Source of the DNA: JAGMXM01 sp964458325
GTDB lineage: Bacteria; Verrucomicrobiota; Verrucomicrobiia; Limisphaerales; UBA1319
NCBI GenBank assembly: GCA_964458325.1
Contig: CAYWIM010000085.1
Location: 1 to 20,875, forward strand
Length of the DNA: 20,875 nt
Direction: 5' to 3'
Below are positions 7,496 through 14,583 of this stretch, in pieces. The translations under genes and the position numbers were made by a program. Within the stretch, counting starts at the first letter, position 1. The number at the start of each line of letters is the position of its first letter. A model generated the notes under the pieces. It worked only from the letters and a program-made list of their open reading frames with translations, was not told the origin of the DNA and did no database searches.

Positions 7496-8374
7496 ATGTC
7501 AAACAAACACATTTCTACGATTCATCGCAGGGAGTTCCTGGGCGTGCTGGGCGGCGTCGGTTTGTTCCACGTCCTGGGCGCCGGGATGCCTTCCGCCCGC
7601 GCGGCGGCCCGACCCGGCCGGCTGAAACAGGCGGTGTGCCAGGGGGTGTTCAAGGGGGTCAAGCTCGACTTGGACGGCATGTGCCGCGAGGCAGCCCGCC
7701 TGGGAGTCCAGGGCATCGACCTGGTCGGCCCCAGCGCATTCCCTGTGCTGGCCAAATACGGGCTCGTTCCCACCATGGTCCCCGGCGGCAGCGGCATCAA
7801 GAGCGGCATCAACGACCGGAATAACCATGCCGAGATCGACCGCAAGATGCGGGAGGCGATCGAGGCAGCCTCCGCCGCCGGCGCCCCCAACGTCATCGTC
7901 CTGGCCGGCGACCGGCAGGGGATCACGGACGAACAAGGCATGGACAACAGCGTCCGATTCCTCAACAACATCAAGGCGCTGGCCGAAGACAAACGCGTGA
8001 CGCTCTGCATCGAGTTGCTCAACAGCAAGGTCAACCACCCCGGGTACATGGCCGATCGCACCGCCTGGGGCGCCGCCGTCTGCAAGCAGGTCAACTCCCC
8101 CCGCGTGAAGCTCCTCTACGACATCTATCACATGCAGATCATGGAGGGCGATATCATCCGCACCATCCGGGACAACATCCAGTACATCGGCCACTTCCAT
8201 ACCGCGGGCAACCCCGGCCGCCATGAGTTCGACGAAACCCAGGAGATCTATTACCCGCCCATCTGCAAGGCCATCGCCGACCTCGGCTTCACTGGCTATC
8301 TCGCCCACGAATATACGCCGACCCGCCAGCCTCTCGAGACCCTCGAGAAAATGCTCCGCATCTGCGACGTCTGA
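7496..8374 (+). CDS. Hydroxypyruvate-isomerase-like TIM-barrel protein with Tat signal
   Basis: This 292-residue protein opens with a twin-arginine signal: HRREFLGVLGG at residues 10-20, a hydrophobic stretch, and a likely cleavage site near ARAA (34-37). The rest is an AP-endonuclease-2-type TIM barrel of the hydroxypyruvate isomerase (Hyi) family. Candidate metal and catalytic residues are visible at Glu172 (CIELLNSK), Asp208 and His211 (YDIYHMQ), His234 (GHFHTAGNPGRHE) and Glu271 (AHEYTPT). Hyi converts hydroxypyruvate to tartronate semialdehyde, but secreted Tat-borne relatives are common in PVC bacteria and may act on other sugars or sugar acids in the periplasm. The ATG at 7496 was chosen because the Tat motif sits right behind it; the open frame reaching back to 7301 is untypical. 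It ends base to base against the convergent DUF2851 gene. Family sure, substrate not. Confidence 0.88.
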   Translation: MSNKHISTIHRREFLGVLGGVGLFHVLGAGMPSARAAARPGRLKQAVCQGVFKGVKLDLDGMCREAARLGVQGIDLVGPSAFPVLAKYGLVPTMVPGGSGIKSGINDRNNHAEIDRKMREAIEAASAAGAPNVIVLAGDRQGITDEQGMDNSVRFLNNIKALAEDKRVTLCIELLNSKVNHPGYMADRTAWGAAVCKQVNSPRVKLLYDIYHMQIMEGDIIRTIRDNIQYIGHFHTAGNPGRHEFDETQEIYYPPICKAIADLGFTGYLAHEYTPTRQPLETLEKMLRICDV

Positions 8375-9838
8375 TCACCCCCGGCTCTCGAGCTCGCCCA
8401 GGCGCGCCGGGAAGCTGCATCCGGCGCAGATGGCGTTGCTGCGGTCGCAGAAATCGCGCACGATCTGGAGAAGCCCCTGCTGGTCGGCGGCGGTCCGCAG
8501 CTCCCGGCGAGAGGAGGAGCCCAGGAGCCGCTCGCGCGCCAGGCCCAGCACGCGGTTGTCCTCACCCTTGGGCCAGGCGTCATAGAGCGCCTCCGCCCGC
8601 CCGCGCAGGACCTCGTTCCGGCCCGCATCCGCCCGCGCCCACAGCCATGGCAGAATGGCGTTGACCGCCAAACCCGACAGCCGCGCACGCCCCAGCAGCG
8701 GCTGCGCCTTGCCTCGGCCCCGCGACCGCAGCGTCCACCGCACGTCCCAGAACTCGTCAGGACCAGCCTGCAGCAGCTGGCCCAGCGCAGGGATCGCCTC
8801 GGCCGGAGGCCGCCCCAGCACGAACCACGCCTCGATCTCCCCCGGCAGGCCAGGACGTGCCAGCCAATGCGCCGCCAGCGCCAGGCGGCGCTGCGGATGG
8901 TTGGCCGGCCGCTGCCCATGCCGATGCCAGCACGCCGATGGCAGGATCGCGTCCAGCCATCGGCTCCGCTCCCGCCACCAGACATCCCAAAGCTGCCTCA
9001 CATACCGGCGGTTCCCCGCCGGGACGGCGGATAGCTCCTCCGGCAGCATCCCCGCCAGCCCCAGCAATCGCGCCTGCCACGCCTGCACCGTCAGCCCCGA
9101 AGCCTCGGCAATCCCCCGGTCCACACCCCCCCACCCCACCAGCTCGGCCAGCCGCTCCATCGGCCACCCATTGTGCTTGTACCCCAACACCCGAAACATC
9201 GTCTCCGCCAAGGCCACGTCCCATCCGACCTGCCGCGCCCGCGCCCGCACCTCGCGCGCTTTGCCCTCGAACCGCACGCGCGCAGCCTGACGGATCAGCT
9301 CCCGCCGGTCATCGGCTGCCAATCCCCCCAGCGCCTCGAAACAGCGCCCCCGATACTCCTCCGGCCACCGGTGCGCCGCCTCGCTCCCCAGCCATTCCTC
9401 CAGCTCCTCCAGCGGCGCGTCCAGCGACTCGCACAGCACCATCGTCGGCCGGCCCGCGCCCGTCGCCGGCCGCTCCCACACCACATGCAATATCACGCGC
9501 CCATACGCCGGATTCCCATGGTGATGATGGCCTTCCCATCCCGACGCCGCCACATCCACCTCCACGTCCCCCGTGCGGGCAGCCTCCCCTTCGAATTGCA
9601 CGACCGCTGCTTGAAAATCCGGCCCGGCTTCGACATTATGAAACCCAGGATGAAGAATCCGGAGGCGGCGGCCGTCCAAAGTCCGAAGCCGGTCCCGCAG
9701 CAGGCGCTGGTGGCGCCAGACCGCCTGCAGCAGCCGCTCGGGCGGCGGAGCCGGGGATCGGCGCGTCTCCCGGCAGCCGCCGGCCTCCGGTCCCTGCCGG
9801 CGCCAGCGCCGGTACCATTCCGACCATGAGCCGTTCAT
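8375..9838 (-). CDS. DUF2851 family protein
   Basis: This 487-residue protein has the hallmark strings of DUF2851: LRTLDGRRLRILHPGFHN (51-68), AGPDF (71-75), TGDVEVDV (89-96), GWEGHHHHGNPAYGRVILHVVW (100-121). Near the C-terminus it has three cysteines in a Cx6Cx2C arrangement (464, 471, 474) before FPARL, which could bind metal. The family is widespread in Bacteroidota and PVC bacteria and has no established function that I know. Members as I recall them have a Glu-x-His at the GDVE site, where this one has Glu93-x-Asp95. No signal peptide or membrane segment is seen, so it is probably cytoplasmic. The stop codon abuts that of the convergent TIM-barrel gene, and the start faces the protease gene across 36 bases. 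Confidence 0.85.
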   Translation of the reverse strand: MNGSWSEWYRRWRRQGPEAGGCRETRRSPAPPPERLLQAVWRHQRLLRDRLRTLDGRRLRILHPGFHNVEAGPDFQAAVVQFEGEAARTGDVEVDVAASGWEGHHHHGNPAYGRVILHVVWERPATGAGRPTMVLCESLDAPLEELEEWLGSEAAHRWPEEYRGRCFEALGGLAADDRRELIRQAARVRFEGKAREVRARARQVGWDVALAETMFRVLGYKHNGWPMERLAELVGWGGVDRGIAEASGLTVQAWQARLLGLAGMLPEELSAVPAGNRRYVRQLWDVWWRERSRWLDAILPSACWHRHGQRPANHPQRRLALAAHWLARPGLPGEIEAWFVLGRPPAEAIPALGQLLQAGPDEFWDVRWTLRSRGRGKAQPLLGRARLSGLAVNAILPWLWARADAGRNEVLRGRAEALYDAWPKGEDNRVLGLARERLLGSSSRRELRTAADQQGLLQIVRDFCDRSNAICAGCSFPARLGELESRG

Positions 9839-9892
9839 CGATGGAATTCAATAACATATAAATTAATATTGTCAATGATTAATATTATTGAT
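9839..9892. promoter_or_regulatory. AT-rich divergent promoter region between DUF2851 and the HtrA-like gene
   Basis: This roughly 50-base stretch is strikingly AT-rich in a GC-rich setting. On the minus strand a perfect TTGACA (9875-9870), 16 bases, and TATTGA (9853-9848) precede the DUF2851 ATG by 9 bases. On the plus strand TTCATC (9834-9839), 17 bases, and TATAAA (9857-9862) precede the ATG at 9875 by 12 bases. The octamer TTAATATT occurs twice, at 9863-9870 and 9879-9886, 16 bases apart. The minus-strand -35 overlaps the plus-strand start codon, so the two genes may interfere with or co-regulate each other. Confidence 0.45.
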
Positions 9893-11272
9893 GGATGTTG
9901 GGTGCGCCGCGGCCGCCTCGCCGCGGCGGCGCTGGGGGCCTGGATGGCATGGGGCGGCGCCCTTTCGAGCGTTCCCGCGGCGGCTCCTGCGGCTGAGGTG
10001 CGTCGCGACGCAGTGGTCGAGGCCGTCGAACGTGCCCTGCCGTCGGTCGTCAACATCGCGACGCGCACCCAGATGCGCCGGCAGGGATTCTTCTACGATT
10101 GGTGGCGCGACAACTGGGCGCCCTTCGTCCAGGAGCTTCCGCCGCTGTCCAGCGCCGGCTCGGGCGTGATCGTGGAGGAAACGGGCTATGTGCTGACCAA
10201 CAGCCACGTGGTCGAGGGGGCCGATGAGATCACGGTGGTTTTGTCGGACGGGACGGAGTGCTCCGCGGCGGTGGTCAAGGCCCGGCCTGGAGCCGATGTT
10301 GCCCTGCTGAAGCTGAGGGCGCCGGCCGGCCGGCGGTTCCCGGCGGCGACGTTTGCGGCCGATGACGACCTGCTCCTGGGAGAGACCGTCCTGGCCCTGG
10401 GCAACCCATTTGGCCTGGGCGTCTCCGTCAGCCGCGGGATTCTCAGCTCGAAAAGCCGGCGGCCCCGCCCCGACGATTCCGGGTCGCTGCGGCTGCCCGA
10501 CTGGCTGCAGACCGACGCGGCGATCAATCCCGGCAACAGCGGCGGCCCGCTCGTCAACTTGCGGGGCGAGGTGATCGGGATCAACGTGGCCATCTATCGG
10601 ACCGGCCAGGGCATCGGCTTCGCCATCCCGATCCGCCAGATCACCGCCGCCCTGGTCGACCTGTTCAGCCCGGAGCAGGTGGCATCGCTTTGGTTCGGCG
10701 CGCGTCTTCATCCCGGCAAAGCGCCGATGGAAGTGCTGGCGGTCGAGCCGGGCAGCCCGGCCGAGAATGCCGGTCTGCGCGTGGGCGACCTTCTGGTCGA
10801 GTTGGATGGCGAGCCGGTGGTCCGGTGGATTCCGCTGGTCGAGCGGCTGGTCGCCGCCGGCGATCGCCACCCGGTCCGCCTCCTCATCCGCCGGGGCGGC
10901 GATACCCTGGCGCTCACGTTGCGGCTGGCTCCGGAGGATCGGTTCTTCAACGCGGACCTGATCCGGCGGAGGACAGGGGCGAGCGTGCAATGGCTCACCG
11001 CGGCGCTGGCCGAAAGCCTGGGCCTGAATTTTTCGGAGGGGTTGCTGGTGGCCGGGGTGGATGCCGACAGCCCCGCCGCGCGGGCCGGGCTACAGCACGG
11101 GTTCGTGATCCAAACCCTGGACGGCCAGCCGGTGACCGGGCTGGTGAATGCCGCGCGCCGCCTGCACGCGCGGCCCGCCGGCGAGACCGTCGCCCTCGGG
11201 ATCGTCATCGAGGAGGGCAACGAGCTGTTCTTTCGCCGGCGGGCCGGATCCGTCCGGCTGACCTTGCGATAA
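9875..11272 (+). CDS. HtrA/Deg-type periplasmic serine protease with two PDZ domains
   Basis: This 465-residue protein has an N-terminal signal peptide or anchor (RRGRLAAAALGAWMAWGG, then SSVPAAAPAA), a trypsin-like domain (about 45-262) and two PDZ domains (about 268-350 and 370-460). The catalytic triad is complete: His111 in TNSHVVEG, Asp141 in ADVALLKL, Ser222 in NPGNSGGPL. The architecture matches DegP/DegQ proteases, which degrade or chaperone misfolded envelope proteins. The segment between residues 66 and 92 is short, as in DegQ/DegS rather than DegP with its long LA loop. Possible starts are TTG 9869, ATG 9875 and GTG 9902; 9875 is preferred as the only ATG, but none has a good Shine-Dalgarno sequence. 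It lies 56 bases upstream of the ABC transporter cluster and may be partly co-transcribed with it. Confidence 0.93.
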   Translation: MINIIDGCWVRRGRLAAAALGAWMAWGGALSSVPAAAPAAEVRRDAVVEAVERALPSVVNIATRTQMRRQGFFYDWWRDNWAPFVQELPPLSSAGSGVIVEETGYVLTNSHVVEGADEITVVLSDGTECSAAVVKARPGADVALLKLRAPAGRRFPAATFAADDDLLLGETVLALGNPFGLGVSVSRGILSSKSRRPRPDDSGSLRLPDWLQTDAAINPGNSGGPLVNLRGEVIGINVAIYRTGQGIGFAIPIRQITAALVDLFSPEQVASLWFGARLHPGKAPMEVLAVEPGSPAENAGLRVGDLLVELDGEPVVRWIPLVERLVAAGDRHPVRLLIRRGGDTLALTLRLAPEDRFFNADLIRRRTGASVQWLTAALAESLGLNFSEGLLVAGVDADSPAARAGLQHGFVIQTLDGQPVTGLVNAARRLHARPAGETVALGIVIEEGNELFFRRRAGSVRLTLR

Positions 11273-11282
11273 TCCGAGGTTT

Positions 11283-11315
11283 TTGCTGGGCATCCTATCC
11301 GGTCGGTTCTAAAGT
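11283..11315 (+). promoter_or_regulatory. Weak candidate promoter of the ABC transporter operon
   Basis: The 56-base gap before the ATPase gene holds TTGCTG (11283-11288) and an AT-richer patch, TCTAAAGT (11308-11315). The latter contains TCTAAA, the same -10-like hexamer seen upstream of uppP. The spacing is 19 bases to TCTAAA or 21 to TAAAGT, longer than ideal, so the operon may instead be read through from the protease gene. Confidence 0.25.
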
Positions 11316-11328
11316 CCGAGCTCAGGCC

Positions 11329-12294
11329 ATGAATGACGGCGCCATGATCGAAGCATCCGGGCTGACCAAGCGTTACGCGGGTCACCCGGCGATTGAGGAC
11401 CTGTCGTTCACGGTGGCCCGGGGCGAGATCGTCGGCCTGCTCGGGCCCAACGGCGCCGGCAAAAGCACCACCCTGCGCATCCTGGCCGGGTATCTGCCAG
11501 CCAGCTCCGGCTTCGCTCGCGTCGCCGGATTCGACGTCTTCTCCGAATCCTTGGAGGTGCGGCGGCGGATCGGCTACATGCCCGAGAACAACCCTCTCCA
11601 CCTCGATCTCCGCGTCCGCGAATACCTCGTGTTCCGCGCCCGCCTCAAGGGGTTGAGCGGCCGCCGCATGCGCGAGCGAATCGACTGCGTCCTCGACCAG
11701 TGCGACCTGGCCGACGTCCGCCATTCCATGATCGGCCAGCTCTCCCTCGGATACCGCCAGCGCATCGGCCTGGCCGACGCCCTCGTCCACGAACCTGAGC
11801 TCATCATCCTCGATGAACCCACCCTGGGGCTGGATCCGAACCAGATCCGCGCGGTCCGCCAGTTGATTAAGGACCTCGGCGGCTACCACACCGTTCTGAT
11901 CTCGACGCATATCCTGCCCGAGGCGGAGATGACGTGCCAGCGCGTCCTGATCCTGCACGAAGGCCGCATCCTGGCCGCCGACTCCCCCGAGAACCTCCAG
12001 CAGCATGTCGGCAGCCACGGCCAGGTCACCGCCGAAATCGCCGCTCCAGCCCCCGCCTTGCGCGAGTTCCTCGAGAGCCTCGTTGGGGTGGCCCATTTCA
12101 ACCTCGCACCCCTGGACGGCGAATTCCACCGGTGCGCCCTCACCCCCCTGCCGGGCATCGACCTCCGCCCCGCCCTGTTCGCCGCCGCGCGGGATCGGGG
12201 CTGGACCCTGAGGGAGCTGACCCGATCCCGCCCGACTCTCGAGGACATCTTCGTGCACATGACCCGCGACGTCCAGGAGGAGGAGGCCAGCTGA
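11329..12294 (+). CDS. ABC transporter ATP-binding protein, GldA-like
   Basis: This is a 321-residue cytoplasmic ATPase subunit. Visible motifs are Walker A GPNGAGKST (39-47), the GldA-like GYMPENNPLHLDLRVREYL around the Q-loop region (82-100), signature LSLGYRQRIGLA (138-149), Walker B LIILDEPTLGLDP (158-170) and the switch His194 in STHILPEAE. The C-terminal 100 residues form the accessory region common in ATPases that pair with ABC-2 permeases. The frame is open far upstream, inside the protease gene, but the domain begins just after the ATG at 11329; ATG 11344 is a second option. The stop overlaps the permease start by one base (TGATG), which indicates translational coupling. GldA in gliding Bacteroidota works with GldF and GldG; outside that phylum the cargo is unknown. 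Confidence 0.93.
   Translation: MNDGAMIEASGLTKRYAGHPAIEDLSFTVARGEIVGLLGPNGAGKSTTLRILAGYLPASSGFARVAGFDVFSESLEVRRRIGYMPENNPLHLDLRVREYLVFRARLKGLSGRRMRERIDCVLDQCDLADVRHSMIGQLSLGYRQRIGLADALVHEPELIILDEPTLGLDPNQIRAVRQLIKDLGGYHTVLISTHILPEAEMTCQRVLILHEGRILAADSPENLQQHVGSHGQVTAEIAAPAPALREFLESLVGVAHFNLAPLDGEFHRCALTPLPGIDLRPALFAAARDRGWTLRELTRSRPTLEDIFVHMTRDVQEEEAS
12282..12286 (+). promoter_or_regulatory. Shine-Dalgarno sequence of the permease gene
   Basis: GGAGG ends 7 bases before the ATG at 12294 and is one of three overlapping GGAGG-type repeats (12276-12286) inside the end of the ATPase gene. It is a textbook site and supports this start. It also shows that this organism does use Shine-Dalgarno initiation inside operons, in contrast to the leader-poor first genes. 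Confidence 0.7.
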
Positions 12295-13046
12295 TGTCCT
12301 CGTTCCTGGCCATCGTGCGGCGCGAGCTCTCGAGCTACTTCGCTTCGCTCATCGGTTATATCCTTATCGCCTGCGTCCTGTTCCTGATCGGGTTCACCAT
12401 CACCGACATGCTCGAGCGCCTCAACCAGGAGTCGACCGACGTGCCGGTGACCGAGATGTTTTATCAGACCTGGTATTTCTGGCTCATCCTGCTCCTGGCT
12501 TCCCCGCTGATCACGATGCGCACCTTCGCCCACGAAAAATCGTCGGGCACATTCGAAACCCTCATGACGGCGCCCGTCCGCGACATCGAGGTCGTGCTGG
12601 CCAAGTTCGCCAGCGCGCTGCTGTTTCACCTCCTGCTCTGGATGCCCCTGTTCCTGTGCGTGTTGATCGTGCGCTACTACGCGAACGACACGACGGTGTT
12701 CGGCCCCCCGCTGCTGGCCAGCGCGTTCCTGGGGATCCTCCTGCTGGGGGGGCTTTACATGTCCATCGGTTGCTTTGCCTCCGCGCTGACCCGCAGCCAG
12801 ATCATCGCCGCCGTGGTGGCGTTCGTCCTCGGCGTGGGCCTGTTCCTCCTGAGCTTCCGATCCCTGTTCGGCATACCCCGCCTCGGCAGCTCGGCCAAGA
12901 TCCTCGGCTACGTCTCCATGATCGAGCACATGCAGGATTTCGTCCGGGGCGTCCTCGACACCCGGCATGTAACCTTTTACGTCACCCTGACCATCTTCTT
13001 CCTTTTCCTGACCCTGAAGGCGGTCGAAAGCCGGCGCTGGAGATAG
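12294..13046 (+). CDS. ABC-2 type permease, GldF-like
   Basis: This 250-residue inner-membrane protein has six hydrophobic segments, at about residues 18-37, 60-76, 105-127, 137-160, 169-190 and 227-243. Between the second and third lies the ABC-2 permease coupling motif, TMRTFAHEKSSGTFETLMTAPV (74-95), which contacts the ATPase. Length and layout fit GldF and NosY-like permeases. It starts within the stop codon of the ATPase gene and has a strong GGAGG upstream; the next gene starts one base after its stop. It should form the membrane channel of the complex together with the ATPase and the GldG-like subunit. Cargo unknown. Confidence 0.92.
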   Translation: MSSFLAIVRRELSSYFASLIGYILIACVLFLIGFTITDMLERLNQESTDVPVTEMFYQTWYFWLILLLASPLITMRTFAHEKSSGTFETLMTAPVRDIEVVLAKFASALLFHLLLWMPLFLCVLIVRYYANDTTVFGPPLLASAFLGILLLGGLYMSIGCFASALTRSQIIAAVVAFVLGVGLFLLSFRSLFGIPRLGSSAKILGYVSMIEHMQDFVRGVLDTRHVTFYVTLTIFFLFLTLKAVESRRWR

Positions 13047-13047
13047 C

Positions 13048-14571
13048 ATGAAAGCCGACTCCGCCACGCCTGGATTCTCGAGCCGCCAACGATGGGTCAT
13101 CGCCGCGCGCTCGGCCGCCTCGGGCCTGGCGATGCTCGCCCTGGTGCTGATGGTCAATTACCTCTCCAGCCGCCATTATCGACGCCTCCACTGGGCGTCC
13201 CCCAACCCCCATCAGCTGTCCGTCCTCACCCAGAACTTCCTCGGTTCTCTCACGAATGCCATCCAGATCACGGTCTTCTTCGACCAGCAATCTCCCCTCT
13301 ATAGCTCGGTCTCCTCCCTCCTGGCCGAATATCAGCAGGCCTGCCCCCGAACCCAGATCGAGTACGTCGATTACATGCGAAACCCGGGCGCCGCCCAGCT
13401 CGTCAAGGAGCGCTATCGCCTCTCGTTCCCCGAGGCCAACAACGATACCCTCTATCGCAACCTGGTCATCTTCGACTCCGGCGGCCGAATGAAAATCGTC
13501 CATGAAAAGGAGCTCTCCGACCTCGGGGCCGCCCCCGATAGCGCCCCGGGCGCCCCAAGCTTCAAACGCGTCAATTTCAAGGGCGAGCTCATGTTCACCT
13601 CGGCCATCGTCGCCGTCACCGACGCCCGCCGGTTCCGCGCCTGCTTTGTCACCGGCCACAGCGAGCACGACCCGCGAAGCGACAATCCGCAGATGGGCTA
13701 CTCGAAGCTGGCCCAGATCCTCGAGCAGAACAACATCGAAGTGCAGACGATCGACCTGGCGCGCCAGGAGATCCCCCCGGATAGCCTGGTGATCATCGCC
13801 GGCCCCCAAAGCCGATACGACCCGGTCGAGCTGGACCGGCTCAATGGATTCCTTGCTCGCGGGGGCCGGCTGCTGGCGCTGATGAACAACCTCGGCCGGA
13901 CCGGCCTCGAGGGTCTGCTCTCCTCCTGGGGCGTGCGCATCGGCGACGAGGTCGTGCTCGAAATCGAATCGGGCGGATCCGGCGCCGCCAAGGTCGCCGC
14001 CAGCCGCAACCTCGTCCTCACAAATTACCTTGCCCTCAGCCATCCCATCGTTCGCCCCCTCCTCCGCTCGCGCCTGCATTTGGTTCTGCCGCGGACCGTC
14101 GAGAAGCGGCCCGGCGGGCGCCCGGACGCCGATGCCCCCCGCGTCGAGCCCTTGGCTGCCTCCGGCCAGAACAGCTTCGCGACGGCCGACATCCGCGACG
14201 AGGTCCTCTACGAAAACCTCTTCCGGAACCGGCGCGGCCCCATCCCCGTCATGGCCGCCGTCGAAAAAGGCAGCGTCCCCGGCATCAGCGTCAACCCCAC
14301 CTCCACCCGCATCGTCGTGGTGGGCGACTCGATTTTCCTGGGCAATTACATGATCGATTCCCTCAACAACCGCGACTTTGCCGTTCTGAGCATCAACTGG
14401 CTGCTCGACCGCAGCCAGCTCATGGGCGGCATCGGCCCCCGGCCCGTCCGCGAATTCCAGGTGGTGATGACCCCCGCCCAGCTCACCGCCGTCCGCTGGC
14501 TGCTCCTCCTGGCCCTGCCCGGCTGCGTTCTCTTCGTCGGACTGCTGGTCTGGTGGCGCCGCCGACACTGA
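13048..14571 (+). CDS. GldG-like ABC transporter auxiliary membrane protein (ABC_transp_aux)
   Basis: This 507-residue protein has an N-terminal membrane segment (about 16-40), a large periplasmic part and a C-terminal membrane segment (about 482-502) followed by a basic tail WWRRRH. Family hallmarks are NPHQLSVLTQNFLGSL (53-68), the region ITVFFDQQSPLYSSVSSLLAEY (74-95), FVTGHSEHDP (200-209) and the glutamine-amidotransferase-like strand set VIIAGPQSRYDPVELDRL with FLARGGRLLALM (248-279). The VVVGDSIFLGNYM stretch near 425 is also typical. GGAGA at 13039-13043 serves as the ribosome site for the ATG at 13048. GldG-type proteins are obligate partners of GldA/GldF-type transporters; their periplasmic part probably handles the cargo. 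Family firm, cargo unknown. Confidence 0.88.
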   Translation: MKADSATPGFSSRQRWVIAARSAASGLAMLALVLMVNYLSSRHYRRLHWASPNPHQLSVLTQNFLGSLTNAIQITVFFDQQSPLYSSVSSLLAEYQQACPRTQIEYVDYMRNPGAAQLVKERYRLSFPEANNDTLYRNLVIFDSGGRMKIVHEKELSDLGAAPDSAPGAPSFKRVNFKGELMFTSAIVAVTDARRFRACFVTGHSEHDPRSDNPQMGYSKLAQILEQNNIEVQTIDLARQEIPPDSLVIIAGPQSRYDPVELDRLNGFLARGGRLLALMNNLGRTGLEGLLSSWGVRIGDEVVLEIESGGSGAAKVAASRNLVLTNYLALSHPIVRPLLRSRLHLVLPRTVEKRPGGRPDADAPRVEPLAASGQNSFATADIRDEVLYENLFRNRRGPIPVMAAVEKGSVPGISVNPTSTRIVVVGDSIFLGNYMIDSLNNRDFAVLSINWLLDRSQLMGGIGPRPVREFQVVMTPAQLTAVRWLLLLALPGCVLFVGLLVWWRRRH

Positions 14572-14583
14572 GCCGGAACCCTC

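Noticed and set aside
10690..11328. Upstream extension of the ABC ATPase frame inside the protease gene
   Set aside because: The extension is a Gly/Arg-rich shadow of the PDZ domains. The ATPase domain begins right after the ATG at 11329.
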